Source: Marinirhabdus sp963793275
GTDB lineage: Bacteria > Bacteroidota > Bacteroidia > Flavobacteriales > Flavobacteriaceae
Assembly: GCA_963793275.1 (NCBI GenBank)
Contig: CAWBZL010000002.1
Location: forward strand, 62,001-126,000
Direction of reading: 5' to 3'
Length of the DNA stretch: 64,000 bases
Below are positions 16,602 through 25,574 of this stretch, one piece after another (position 1 is the stretch's first letter; every line of letters begins with the position of its first letter). Position numbers and translations under genes: made by a program. The notes beneath the pieces were generated by a model. The model was not told the origin of the DNA, did not search any database, and saw only the letters and a list, made by a program, of their open reading frames with translations.

Positions 16602-17018
16602 TTATAGATTGGTCTCTATAAAACTACGACAATATTCTTTAATCTCATTTCTGGCTTTATCGAAAGCAGCCTCAGTGTCTTTTTCGGATCCTTCAAATTT
16701 TGACGGGTCGTAAAAATTGTGATGGAATCTTTTAGCGTTTGGAGCAGCAATAAAAGGGCAGTTTTCGTAGGCGTGATCACATACTGTAATTATATAATCC
16801 CACGATATTTCGTCGTATTCAGCCACATTGTTCGATGTATGACCGGTAATATCTACTCCATCGCGTTGCATGGTGGCAACCGCTCCGGGATTTAAACCGT
16901 GGGTTTCAATTCCTGCACTATAGATAGCTGCTTTTCCTGGTGCAAATTTTTTGAGATAGCCTTCTGCCATTTGGCTTCGACAGCTGTTTCCGGTACATAA
17001 CACTAATATATTTTTCAT
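16602..17018 (-). CDS. arsC: Arsenate reductase, thioredoxin-coupled (LMW phosphatase fold)
   Basis: 138 residues. Reduces arsenate to arsenite. The phosphatase loop C8-TGNSC-R14 (CX5R) and the two resolving cysteines C80 and C87 (VCDHAYENC) have exactly the seven-residue spacing of the Staphylococcus enzyme (C82 and C89), so it should relay electrons from thioredoxin rather than glutaredoxin. The general-acid Asp region (NFYDPSKFEG) is present. It lies in the arsR operon, 113 bases after the DUF6428 gene. Confidence 0.93.
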   Translation of the reverse strand: MKNILVLCTGNSCRSQMAEGYLKKFAPGKAAIYSAGIETHGLNPGAVATMQRDGVDITGHTSNNVAEYDEISWDYIITVCDHAYENCPFIAAPNAKRFHHNFYDPSKFEGSEKDTEAAFDKARNEIKEYCRSFIETNL

Positions 17019-17131
17019 TCTAATTTTTAGTAAGAGTCTAGCGACGTTTAATTTTTATCTTAATTTTTCAGTATAAGGATGCAAATAGCGAATAATAAAT
17101 AAAATAGCACCAGCCATTTCAACACAGAGTG

Positions 17132-17623
17132 TTAGCAGCAACCACTTCCCGGAGCACAAGAAGTTGTGTCTTCTGCGGCTTCTACCGGCTCTGGTACGCC
17201 ACATAATTCTTTTGCTTTGCAATCGGTCTTTTGAATGGCAAGAGTTATAACAAGGTTATTTCCGTAGATTTCAAAATCGTTTACGTACAATTGCGCAGTG
17301 TGAAAAAGTGTATTACTATATTCAAATTTTACTTCAGAAGTGGCATCATACGGTTTCATGGTCCCCACTTTGTTTAAAATTCCCAAGGCCTTAAATGCAC
17401 TCATATATTCTGTTTTTCCTAGTTCCTGAGGGCTTTCCCATAACTGTAGAATAGTTTCATTCCAGGAATCGGTTTGTGCTCCACAGTCTACAGATTCTAT
17501 TTTTATATGCTTCACTTCTGTGATGTGGTAATTTGCGCCCACTAATTGTTGTGGCGCGTACTGAAACAACAACGATTTGTCTTTGTGGTCTTTCAGTAGA
17601 TTTAAAAATTCAGCAGTTTTCAT
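17132..17623 (-). CDS. DUF6428 family protein of arsenic operons
   Basis: 163 residues, cytoplasmic, no signal peptide. The family is of unknown function and often lies beside arsR and arsC in Bacteroidota. The C-terminal tail is Cys-rich (SCAPGSGCC, plus C137 and C143 in TDCKAKELCG), a layout that could bind arsenite or another soft metal. It follows arsR by 71 bases and precedes arsC. Confidence 0.8.
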   Translation of the reverse strand: MKTAEFLNLLKDHKDKSLLFQYAPQQLVGANYHITEVKHIKIESVDCGAQTDSWNETILQLWESPQELGKTEYMSAFKALGILNKVGTMKPYDATSEVKFEYSNTLFHTAQLYVNDFEIYGNNLVITLAIQKTDCKAKELCGVPEPVEAAEDTTSCAPGSGCC

Positions 17624-17694
17624 ATTTTTATTGTTAAAAGTCTTTCAACTTATTTTATCATGTATGTAAGAATAAACCGTTTCAATAAACAACG

Positions 17695-18018
17695 TTAGCA
17701 ACATTTGGCCTCTGTCGTTTCAAAGAACTCTTGAAATAATGATTTTAATTCATTCAGTTTATCAACGTTTATACGGTAATACTGGCTCTTGCCTTCAAAC
17801 TTGCTTTTCAGCAACCCTACTTTTTTTATTACCTGCAAGTGTTGTGAAGTGGTGGGTTGTGACAGTTTTATTTTTTCTGAAATATCCTTGCACAAACAAC
17901 CTTCGCAGTCGCCAATGTAATTTAAGATGGCTACACGTGCCGGATTGCTAAGCACTTTTGCATAGTCTGCCAGTTTATTAGCCTGCATTGGATGGATGTG
18001 TCTTTTTGTTACGCCCAT
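17695..18018 (-). CDS. arsR: ArsR-family metalloregulator
   Basis: 107 residues, a winged-helix repressor. Helix-turn-helix is at about 45-70 (LSQPTTSQHLQVIKKVGLL) and the wing at 72-85. In the helix before it sits CEGCLC (C38, C41, C43), the CxC arsenite / soft-metal site known from ArsR, and there is a second pair C106-C107 at the end. The frame is open to 18294 but the start at 18018 (MGVTKRHIH) is the only one that gives a normal ArsR. It heads the operon arsR, DUF6428, arsC, DUF1304, with a perfect inverted repeat 28 bases upstream as likely operator. Confidence 0.9.
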   Translation of the reverse strand: MGVTKRHIHPMQANKLADYAKVLSNPARVAILNYIGDCEGCLCKDISEKIKLSQPTTSQHLQVIKKVGLLKSKFEGKSQYYRINVDKLNELKSLFQEFFETTEAKCC

Positions 18019-18046
18019 AGTTTGAAGTATGATTTTTGAATTACCA

Positions 18047-18070
18047 GCTATATTTAAATTATAATATAGC
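18047..18070. promoter_or_regulatory. Likely ArsR operator (inverted repeat)
   Basis: GCTATATT (18047-18054) is an exact inverted copy of AATATAGC (18063-18070), with 8 bases between. It lies 28 bases before the arsR start, where an autoregulating ArsR dimer would bind. This is inferred from position and symmetry. Confidence 0.6.
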
Positions 18071-18090
18071 AATATTACGATGTATAATTT

Positions 18091-18129
18091 AATTAAAAAA
18101 GCTTTCAAAGTATTTTTTCTGAAAGCTTT
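18091..18129 (-). terminator. Rho-independent terminator after the TM2 genes
   Basis: AAAGCTTTCA (18098-18107) pairs with TGAAAGCTTT (18120-18129) around a 12-base loop. On the minus strand it runs into TTTTTTAATT. It is 46 bases past the stop of the second TM2 gene. Confidence 0.75.
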
Positions 18130-18175
18130 ATTATTTTGACTAAGGCGAAGCCTTTCTTTTAGACTCGGAATATCA

Positions 18176-18487
18176 CTAAAACCAGGGCTTTTTTCCAACC
18201 TGATAGGTGTTATAAAATTCCTCATCACTTTTGGTAAGGTAGATAATTCCTTCAATAAGACCAATAATAATTGGAATGTACATGGTAAAGGCACCTATCA
18301 CAATACACATAAGTGGGAATGATATTAAAAGAATTCCTAATAATATGAGGCCTTCTTGGGTATAACCTAACACAAATTTATGAGCTCCAAAACCGCCTAA
18401 CACAATTCCCAGAATTCCCGCCAGCATCTTTTTGTTTTCAGCGGGAGGTGGTGTGTGTGGAGGTGTATTTATTTCTTGATGTTCCAT
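18176..18487 (-). CDS. TM2 domain membrane protein (second of tandem pair)
   Basis: 103 residues. Pro-rich N-terminus (TPPHTPPPAENKK), then the TM2 pair of helices (about 21-45 and 48-80) with GAHKFVLGYTQEG between them, and a soluble tail SDEEFYNTYQVGKKPWF. TM2 proteins are small membrane proteins of unclear role. The second half is nearly the same as in the neighbouring upstream gene (GLIEGIIYLTKSDEEFY), also at DNA level, so the pair comes from a tandem duplication. Nine bases separate the two genes. Confidence 0.88.
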   Translation of the reverse strand: MEHQEINTPPHTPPPAENKKMLAGILGIVLGGFGAHKFVLGYTQEGLILLGILLISFPLMCIVIGAFTMYIPIIIGLIEGIIYLTKSDEEFYNTYQVGKKPWF

Positions 18488-18496
18488 AATTATACT

Positions 18497-18859
18497 TTAA
18501 AACCAGCCTTTTTTACCTACCTGATAGGTTTGATAAAATTCTTCATCACTTTTGGTGAGGTAGATAATTCCTTCAATAAGACCAATAATTCCACCCACCC
18601 CACAAGTAACTACAGTAATTACTATTTGTATGATCCCCTCTTGGGTATATCCTAGGATAAATTTGTGAATACCTAAAGAACCTATCAGAATAGCGAGAAT
18701 ACCCGCCAACATTTTTTTGTTTTCCTCGCCGTGAGTAACATTATTCCAGCCTTCTTTAAAGTCGTTTGCAGTTTTGTTTGCTTCGTTGCCCATATTTTCT
18801 GCGGCATCTTCAATGTTTTTTTTGGTGCTATCGAAACCACCTGTGTTGTTTTCAGACAT
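18497..18859 (-). CDS. TM2 domain membrane protein (first of tandem pair)
   Basis: 120 residues. A hydrophilic, probably helical N-terminus (about 1-45, IEDAAENMGNEANKTANDF), then the TM2 helices with GIHKFILGYTQEG, and the same C-terminal tail (SDEEFYQTYQVGKKGWF) as its neighbour. The N-terminus is unrelated to that of the second copy, so the two may have diverged in partner. No function can be assigned. Confidence 0.88.
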   Translation of the reverse strand: MSENNTGGFDSTKKNIEDAAENMGNEANKTANDFKEGWNNVTHGEENKKMLAGILAILIGSLGIHKFILGYTQEGIIQIVITVVTCGVGGIIGLIEGIIYLTKSDEEFYQTYQVGKKGWF

Positions 18860-18946
18860 TTTATTGAGTATTTGGTTGAAAGCTAAAAATATAAATTATT
18901 TTGTTACCATAAGCATCTGCTGTTAATTATTTGTTAACTAGCAGGT

Positions 18947-19675
18947 TTATGGGTTGAGCAACGCCATCACTTGGCTAATTGTTTTTTCGCTGGAAGTGGC
19001 TACGACGCCTTCTTTATATAGGATATCACTGTGCATAGAAACTTTTGGAGGTGTTGGAAGGGTTTGTGTCTTTTCGGTTGCTGAAAAGTGAATCATTTTA
19101 AACCCAGCCTCTTTAAACCGAAGACAATTATCACTATTAATACCGCCTCCGGGCATTATTTGAATTTGCTCATTAGCTTTTTGCTGAAGTTTTACTAACA
19201 AGTCAATTCCTTCCAGTGCCGAAGGTTTTTGACCGGACGATAAAAGTCTGGTCACGTTTAAAGCCATAAGTTGCTGTAGCGATTTTTCAGGAGTATTCAC
19301 CCAATCAAAAGCCCTGTGGAAGGTAAACTCCATACTTCCGGTTGCTTCTTTTAATAGCTTTGTTGATGCTATATCAATTTCAAGATCTGTAGTTAATGCA
19401 CCGCTTACAATACCGTCGCAACCTAGTTCCTTGCAGGTTGCGACATCCCGGAGCATAACGTCTAATTCGGTTTCAGAATAGGTGAAATTTCCACTACGGG
19501 GCCTAATTAAAACATGAACTGGGATCGTTAATTCTACCAATACTTTTTCCAACACCCCAAACGAGGGTGTAAGTCCGCCTACCGAAAGTTCTGTACATAA
19601 TTCAATTCTATCAGCTCCCGCTTGTTGGGCAGCGAGAGCACTTTCAAAACTATTGGCGCAAATTTCCAGTATCAT
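18947..19675 (-). CDS. cutC: CutC family protein (copper homeostasis)
   Basis: 242 residues, a TIM barrel. Family marks: LEICANSFESALAAQQAGAD at the start, RIELCTELSVGGLTPS, VLIRPRSGNF, TFHRAFDW and MPGGGINSDN. CutC was tied to copper tolerance in E. coli, though that role is disputed and the reaction is unknown. It lies 21 bases after the GH20 gene and appears to share its transcript with GH20 and the beta-mannosidase, so a role with sugars rather than copper is possible here (inference). Confidence 0.92.
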   Translation of the reverse strand: MILEICANSFESALAAQQAGADRIELCTELSVGGLTPSFGVLEKVLVELTIPVHVLIRPRSGNFTYSETELDVMLRDVATCKELGCDGIVSGALTTDLEIDIASTKLLKEATGSMEFTFHRAFDWVNTPEKSLQQLMALNVTRLLSSGQKPSALEGIDLLVKLQQKANEQIQIMPGGGINSDNCLRFKEAGFKMIHFSATEKTQTLPTPPKVSMHSDILYKEGVVATSSEKTISQVMALLNP

Positions 19676-19696
19676 AATTATTCTTTTAAATTGGGT

Positions 19697-21975
19697 CTAT
19701 TCAATTACAATCTCATCAATAAAAGTCCACGCTTTATTGCCTGCTCCCTGAAGTCCTTCGGGAATAGTGCCGTAGCTTGGAATTTTGATTTTCACAAAAT
19801 TGGTTGTCCCAGGTATAGTTGCATGTACTTGTAGTAATGTATTCTCCTTATTTGTAATGTTGAAAGTTTCAGTGTCGATTTCAGTTTCTACTTCTATTTC
19901 ATTGGGCGCATAAATCCATTGCCCGTTAGCGTTATAAAAGCGTGTTGATATTTCTGAAATTTCAGTAGGCTCATTAAAGGTTATGGTAATCTCCAGATCG
20001 TCCCCCCAAAATCCCAGCCACTCTTTATCACCATAGCGAGTATCGCTTCCCGAAATACCATTTATAAGGGCTTTCGTTCCGCCAGTGCCATAGGCAGGAT
20101 GTGGTGCTGCGTTTATAGAAACAATGGCATCCAGACCTTTGTGATAGCGTATCGTTTCAGAAAAAGGACGTCCTTCTCTTTTCCCATTTTTATAGACTTG
20201 CGCGTGTATCCGGGAGTCTTCAGTAATTTTAAAAGCTGCATTGTAGGTCTGTTCTACAGCAGAATTTATAGTATACCTGATTTCTTTTCCTTGCGTGGGT
20301 GTAGTAAGTTTGAAAAACACTCCGGCATCATTTTTTTCTATGGTTCCTTCTAAGTCATATAAATGATTTGCGTAATTTATATTCAATACATCCAGTCGCT
20401 CCATAAAATGTTCTGTTCTGCTTAGAAATTGGGGATAGGCTTCTTCAGGATTTTCGGTGGGACCACTCCAGACAACTTCTGCCATTGCAAGTATTCTGGG
20501 GAACGCCATATATTCCACTTGGTCTGTTGTGGTTATATATTGGTTCAGATGTTGCCCTGAGCTCCTAAAATCTTATTGCGTTCTTCGCCTTTTAACACAG
20601 AAGGTATTGGATTAAAACCATACACTTTTTTTAATGGTAGGAATCCACCAATCGCCAACGGCTCTTCAGGATGGTCATCCTGATAATAATCGAAATACGC
20701 GTGTGAGGTTGGTGTCATGACTACATCATTGCCATGTTTGGCGGCTTCAACAGCACCCTCTGTCCCCCGCCAGGACATTACGGTGGCGTTGGGAGCCAGA
20801 CCACCTTCTAAAATCTCATCCCAACCAATAATCTTTTTCCCTTTGCTATTTACATACGTTTCAATTTCTTTTATAAACCAGCTCTGTAAGCCATTTTCAT
20901 CCACCAAATCGTGTTCTTTAATTAAGTTCTTACAGTGATCACATGTTTTCCATTGGGTTTTTGGCGCTTCATCTCCACCAATGTGTATGTACTCGCCGGG
21001 GAAGAGATCTATTACTTCGGTAAGCGTGTTTTTTAAAAATGCAAATGTTTCTTGATTAGGGCAATAAATGTTCTCAAAAACCCCCCAGGTTGTTGCTACC
21101 CGGACCTCTTTAGCGGTACAACCCAGTTCCGGATAGGCGCTAATAGCGGCTTGTGCGTGACCAGGCATCTCAATTTCGGGGATAATGGTTACATTCAAAC
21201 GTTGGGCGTAGGCAACTATTTCTTTAACTTCTTCCTGGGTATAAAAACCACCGTAACGTTTGCCGTCAAACAGTTGTGGTGTTTCGTTGTAATGCCCTAG
21301 TAAGGTTTCATCTCTGTAGGCAGCTTTTTCGGTTAATAGCGGGTATTCTTTTATCTCAATTCGCCAGCCCTGATCATCTGTTAGGTGCCAGTGAAAACGG
21401 TTCATTTTAAGCATAGCGAGATGCGAGATGTATTCTTTAATAAATTCTTTAGGGAAGAAGTGTCTGGCGACGTCCAGGTGCATGCCGCGGTATTTAAATT
21501 CTGGCGCATCGGTGATTTCTAATTGAGGAATTTCAACATATTTTTCAGGCATAGAATTAAGCCTTTCTAATCCTGGTGGAAGTAACTGCCTTACTGATTG
21601 TGCCGCATAAAAAGCACCTGCCGCGTCTCCGGCTTTTATGCTAATCTTTTCTGCTGAAATTTTCAAAAAATATCCTTCGGCGACGATCGCAGTGTCTTTT
21701 TCAAAAACAATGTCTGCGGCTGTTTCTGAAATTTTGGTCAAACCAATTCCTGCTCCTTTTACAAGATAATCTGTCAAAAATTCGGAAGCGATTTCAAATT
21801 CTGAAGGTGCCGCAAGGGTTGTTGCTGAAGTGATTTTAAACGTGCCTTGAGCAACATTCAACGATTGTGGTTTTGGGATGATCTGGATGTTTTCTGAAGT
21901 AATTACCCGGGTCTTTGAAGTATCGCAGGAAATGAAGACGAAAAAAAGTAATACTATTAAATTTGGTAGTTTCAT
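19697..21975 (-). pseudogene. GH20 beta-N-acetylhexosaminidase lipoprotein, frameshifted
   Basis: Two frames (20545-21975 and about 19697-20544) make one protein of about 759 residues. It has a lipoprotein signal (FFVFISC, Cys17), a GH20 N-terminal domain (about 30-155) and the catalytic barrel (about 160-500) with the D335-E336 pair in HIGGDEAPKTQW that performs substrate-assisted cleavage. Two beta domains follow, the last like a discoidin module. It should remove terminal GlcNAc or GalNAc. The frame breaks at GAQGNI: restoring one base at about 20546 gives GNIWNQYITTTDQVEYMAFP, which matches the GH20 family where W and the DQVEYMAFPR segment are conserved. A sequencing error is likely. It follows the beta-mannosidase by 40 bases and precedes cutC. 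Confidence 0.88.
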
Positions 21976-22015
21976 TATATTTTTGGTCTTTAGTTTTTAG
22001 TCTAAGCCTTGTATT

Positions 22016-24565
22016 TTATTCCTTGGAAAACCTACAATAGGTTGGAATGTCTTCGTTTATTTTATTATTAATTCTGTTTAATGAATTTATGCGTATTTCC
22101 GGAGGCATTTTATCTTTCGGAAAAAACTGAACTTCTATTTCCTCGCTTGGCAGCACATCAAAAAAATTGTCGCTAAAATGACCCGTAACGTCGGCACTTA
22201 AAAACAGGTCTTTTTGCAGGGTTTTTGCTGAAATTTTAATGGCAATGCCTTGCGTATTTTCAGTTTGTGTAACTCTAAGCGCCTCGGTTGTAAGGGCTAA
22301 ATATTTCGGTTTTACAAAATAGTGAACAGCGCTAATATTTCCGAAGGTAATTTCAGCAAAAGAACTGGTTGGTTCAAATTCAAAATCGTTTAAAGGTAGT
22401 TCCAGAAAAACTTCATTCCTCCGGCTGTTTGTTTTTACGTTATAGACCACTTGACTTTTGATTATGTTTCCTTCAAAATCTTTTATCCTCACCAAAAGCG
22501 AATCCTGAACGGGCTCAAAAGTATCGTCAACTATCGTGATTTTTAATTGTTCGTCTCCTTCCCAGGCAATTATTTTTCTATTTTCAAAGGCTTTTTTTGC
22601 GTCATAATGCAACGCTTTCCAATTGCCTAAAGCGTCTATGCCAGACCAAGAAACTGCAGGCCAGCAGTCGTTTAATTGCCAGTAGAGCGTGCCCATATTG
22701 TGCGGTTTTGCCCGACGGTGTGCCAGAATTCCTTTGGTGATTCCATATGCTTGTAGTAGCTGACTTACATACACATAATCTGAATCGTTTTCCGGCACAA
22801 CAAAATCACGCGCCATATATTCCCGTATAAGTTGAAATCCGCGGGAATGCTTCTGATGCGTGGCAAAACCGGGGTGATCTAAACGTATAGAGTCCAGTTG
22901 CGTAAAATAGTGTATAGTCTCTTCGCTGGGAAACGACTGAAATCCGAACTCGCTCATAAAACGGGGCACTTCTTCTTCAAAATGTTCAAACGGATAACCA
23001 TCGTGCCAAACCCACCAGTCGTGGGCATCGCCCTCAAACTGATAGCGTTTGTCACCACGGCCATATTTTGGAGAGCTTTCCCAATATGAAATTGAAGGGT
23101 TTAAACTATCTATCACATTTGGTAAAATATCATTAAAAACTTTCTGGTAATTTCTCCAGATTTCTTCTTTTTGCGCTTCGGTTTTATCTGCCTGCCAGCC
23201 CCAGCGATGCCAACCTTCGCTATTTTCGTTATTACCACACCATAGGGCAATACTTGGGTGTTGCCGCAGGCGTTTTACATTGTCCACGGCTTCGGCTTTT
23301 ACGGTTTCTAAAAATGTTTTATCGCCAGGGTACATAGCGCAGGCGAACATAAAATCCTGCCAGATTAGAATTCCTTTTTCGTCACAGAGATCATAAAACA
23401 AATCGTCTTCGTACACTCCACCACCCCAAACGCGGAGCATATTCATATTGGCTTCCACGGCATCTTCTATTAATTTTCGTCGGTCTTCCTTTTTAATTTC
23501 TGGCAAAAAGATATTTTGTGGAATATAATTGGCGCCTTTCATATAAACAGGTTTGCCGTTGAGTTTAAAGTAAAAACTCTCGCCAATACTATCTTTTTTA
23601 GTCACCAGCTCAATATCCCGAAGGCCAACTTTTTTTGAAATTGAATCTATCACCACATCGTTCTTTTTCAGTGTTATGTTAAAATCGTACAAGAAGGGCT
23701 CTCCCAAATTATGAGTCCACCAGCGTTTTGGGTTCTCTATTTCCAGGGGGATTATAGATTGGCTTTTTCCGGCTTTTGCCAGTAAGGGGAACTCAAAAGT
23801 ATTTCCCGAGGTTTTATTTACTATTTCAACTTTGTAGTTTTCAGTTTCTACAGCTTCGTGATCTATAATCGCAGTAAGTGTTGCTTTTTCTTCTGAAATG
23901 TTTTCGGTTTTAAGGTAGGCATTGGTAATTCTTATTTCGTCAAAACTTACTAAAGAAACATCACGCCAAATACCAACGGTTTTAATGGTAGGTCCCCAAT
24001 CCCAGCCGTACTGAAATTGTGGTTTCCGGGTAAAGACTCTGGGCGCTTCGGGAAGTTGGTAGTTTAGTTTGTGAGATGCTGTTTTTTCAATTGTACCGGG
24101 GTTGCTAAATGAGATTTCGAGGGTGTTTTCTTCGGTTAAAAGCCAGGAGACATTTGCTTCATAGGTTCTGAAAGCGTTATTGGTAAGAAGAAGGGTTTCA
24201 CCGTTTAATTTTACTTCGGCATAGGTGTCGATGCCTTCAAATTTCAGCACGTGTTGTTTCTTTTTTAAAGTTTCCGAAGGAACTGAAAACTCCTTTTTAT
24301 AAGCCCAATTTTTCCCCGAGATCCATTGAATACTGTCTTCATTATGTAATACAAAGGGATGTGGAATTTCACCTAATTTCAATAAATCTGTTTGTACAGT
24401 TCCAGGCACTGTTGCCGCTTTCCATTCCAGTAAAGTGTTAGAAACGGGACTAACAATTTCGGCAAATTGCCAATCAGTTCCATTCAGTGAAAGCGTTTCG
24501 TTGGATTTTGTGCAGCTGTAGCCTAGAATAAGCAGAAGAAGGTATAACAGCTGGATTTGTTTCAT
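22016..24565 (-). CDS. GH2 beta-mannosidase lipoprotein
   Basis: 849 residues. Lipoprotein signal (LLLILGYSC, Cys18), sugar-binding domain (about 25-200, with FQYGWDWGPT typical of beta-mannosidases), Ig-like domain, and a TIM barrel (about 330-640) with acid/base E447 (CGNNENSEG) and nucleophile E539 (FMSEFGFQS). It should release beta-linked mannose, as in the Man-beta-1,4-GlcNAc core of N-glycans or short mannan pieces. It is first in the run beta-mannosidase, GH20, cutC. No TonB receptor / SusD pair adjoins, so this is not a full polysaccharide utilisation locus. Confidence 0.93.
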   Translation of the reverse strand: MKQIQLLYLLLLILGYSCTKSNETLSLNGTDWQFAEIVSPVSNTLLEWKAATVPGTVQTDLLKLGEIPHPFVLHNEDSIQWISGKNWAYKKEFSVPSETLKKKQHVLKFEGIDTYAEVKLNGETLLLTNNAFRTYEANVSWLLTEENTLEISFSNPGTIEKTASHKLNYQLPEAPRVFTRKPQFQYGWDWGPTIKTVGIWRDVSLVSFDEIRITNAYLKTENISEEKATLTAIIDHEAVETENYKVEIVNKTSGNTFEFPLLAKAGKSQSIIPLEIENPKRWWTHNLGEPFLYDFNITLKKNDVVIDSISKKVGLRDIELVTKKDSIGESFYFKLNGKPVYMKGANYIPQNIFLPEIKKEDRRKLIEDAVEANMNMLRVWGGGVYEDDLFYDLCDEKGILIWQDFMFACAMYPGDKTFLETVKAEAVDNVKRLRQHPSIALWCGNNENSEGWHRWGWQADKTEAQKEEIWRNYQKVFNDILPNVIDSLNPSISYWESSPKYGRGDKRYQFEGDAHDWWVWHDGYPFEHFEEEVPRFMSEFGFQSFPSEETIHYFTQLDSIRLDHPGFATHQKHSRGFQLIREYMARDFVVPENDSDYVYVSQLLQAYGITKGILAHRRAKPHNMGTLYWQLNDCWPAVSWSGIDALGNWKALHYDAKKAFENRKIIAWEGDEQLKITIVDDTFEPVQDSLLVRIKDFEGNIIKSQVVYNVKTNSRRNEVFLELPLNDFEFEPTSSFAEITFGNISAVHYFVKPKYLALTTEALRVTQTENTQGIAIKISAKTLQKDLFLSADVTGHFSDNFFDVLPSEEIEVQFFPKDKMPPEIRINSLNRINNKINEDIPTYCRFSKE

Positions 24566-24600
24566 GAAGCTAAAATAAGGAAATTGAATTTTAGAATGAA

Positions 24601-24765
24601 CCCTTCGACTTGGTTAATGCTGGCATAGATTATTGTTCCAAACTTAATGATGTTTTGTCATGTTAAGCCTGTCGAAATACAATCGTGCAATTTTTATTTT
24701 GAAGAGCGCAGTTCAACAACCAGCCCGAAAGATTTATTCCAGTCTGTACCGATACGGACGGACTG
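24601..24765. repeat. Remnants of dispersed-repeat-like sequence
   Basis: CCCTTCGACTT (24601-24611) and TGTCATGTTAAGCCTGTCGA (from 24656) resemble the short dispersed repeat often scattered between genes of Bacteroidota. A hairpin follows: CAGTCTGTACCG (24740-24751) with CGGACGGACTG (24755-24765), one bulge, loop ATA. There is no T-run, so it is not a classic terminator. Assignment to a repeat family is from memory and needs a genome-wide search. Confidence 0.35.
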
Positions 24766-24791
24766 GCGGGGACTATGGTGTAAATAACTAT

Positions 24792-25178
24792 TTACTCAAA
24801 AGCACTATCCACCGGTTCCCAAAGTTCTATTTTATTGCCGTCGTTATCCAGGATGTATCCAAATTTGCCGTATTCAAATTCCTGAATATCTCCAACCACC
24901 TCAACACCTTCTTTTTTTAATACTTTGAGTAATTCCACCAAATTTTCTACCCTGTAGTTAAACATAAAGTCTTTTTTACCTGGCTCAAAATACGTAGTGT
25001 CTTTTGGGAACGGGCTCCATTGTGTGGAGCATTTTTTGCCGTTTTCGTCTTTCCACCAGAAGGTGCAACCCCAGTCGTCTGTATTAAACCCAAGGTGTTT
25101 TTTATACCAATCCTTTGTTGCTGTGGGGTCTTCTGTTTTAAAAAATAATCCACCAATTCCTGTGACTCTTTTTTTCAT
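24792..25178 (-). CDS. VOC-superfamily (glyoxalase-like) protein
   Basis: 128 residues from the start at 25178 (MKKRVTGIGGLFFK). The frame extends to 25235 but overlaps the gene before it. A single pair of beta-alpha-beta-beta-beta modules, with TATKDWYKKHLGF in the first and FGYILDNDGNKIELWEP at the end, the last Glu being the usual metal ligand. Members range from glyoxalases to dioxygenases, so no substrate can be given. Two bases separate it from a second VOC gene, suggesting a heterologous pair. Confidence 0.88.
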   Translation of the reverse strand: MKKRVTGIGGLFFKTEDPTATKDWYKKHLGFNTDDWGCTFWWKDENGKKCSTQWSPFPKDTTYFEPGKKDFMFNYRVENLVELLKVLKKEGVEVVGDIQEFEYGKFGYILDNDGNKIELWEPVDSAFE

Positions 25179-25180
25179 CT

Positions 25181-25552
25181 TTATACGTGTTGGTCTATTA
25201 AAATAGTATTCCCATCGGGATCTACCACCACACAACTGGCTGGACCTTCTGTTTTTCCATCAGCTTCAGTGATCATGGTTATTCCGTTACTCTTTAAGTG
25301 TTTCTGAATATCCCGAACATCATCAAAACCCTCAACTTTATGAGCATTTTGATCCCAACCGGGATTAAAAGTAATAATGTTATTATCAAACATTCCCTGA
25401 AATAACCCTACCAAGGCATCACCATTTTTCATAATGAGGTAGTTTTTTTCAAGTTCGCCGGCAAACACTGTAAACCCTAAGGTTTCGTAAAAAGCTTTCG
25501 ACTTTTTTATATCTTTTACGGCAATACTAATTGAGAAGGCTCCTAGTTTCAT
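25181..25552 (-). CDS. VOC-superfamily (glyoxalase-like) protein
   Basis: 123 residues, same fold class as its downstream neighbour but only distantly similar. Marks: ISIAVKDIKKSKAFYETLGF near the start and CVVVDPDGNTILIDQHV at the end. The final metal-ligand Glu of glyoxalase I is not seen at the corresponding place (ILID), so it may not be a metalloenzyme. Substrate unknown. Confidence 0.88.
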   Translation of the reverse strand: MKLGAFSISIAVKDIKKSKAFYETLGFTVFAGELEKNYLIMKNGDALVGLFQGMFDNNIITFNPGWDQNAHKVEGFDDVRDIQKHLKSNGITMITEADGKTEGPASCVVVDPDGNTILIDQHV

Positions 25553-25574
25553 ACGGTTGCTTTAATAAGTAAGT

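Noticed and set aside
24740..24765. Hairpin as terminator of the VOC gene run
   Set aside because: The stem is bulged and no T-run follows on the minus strand.
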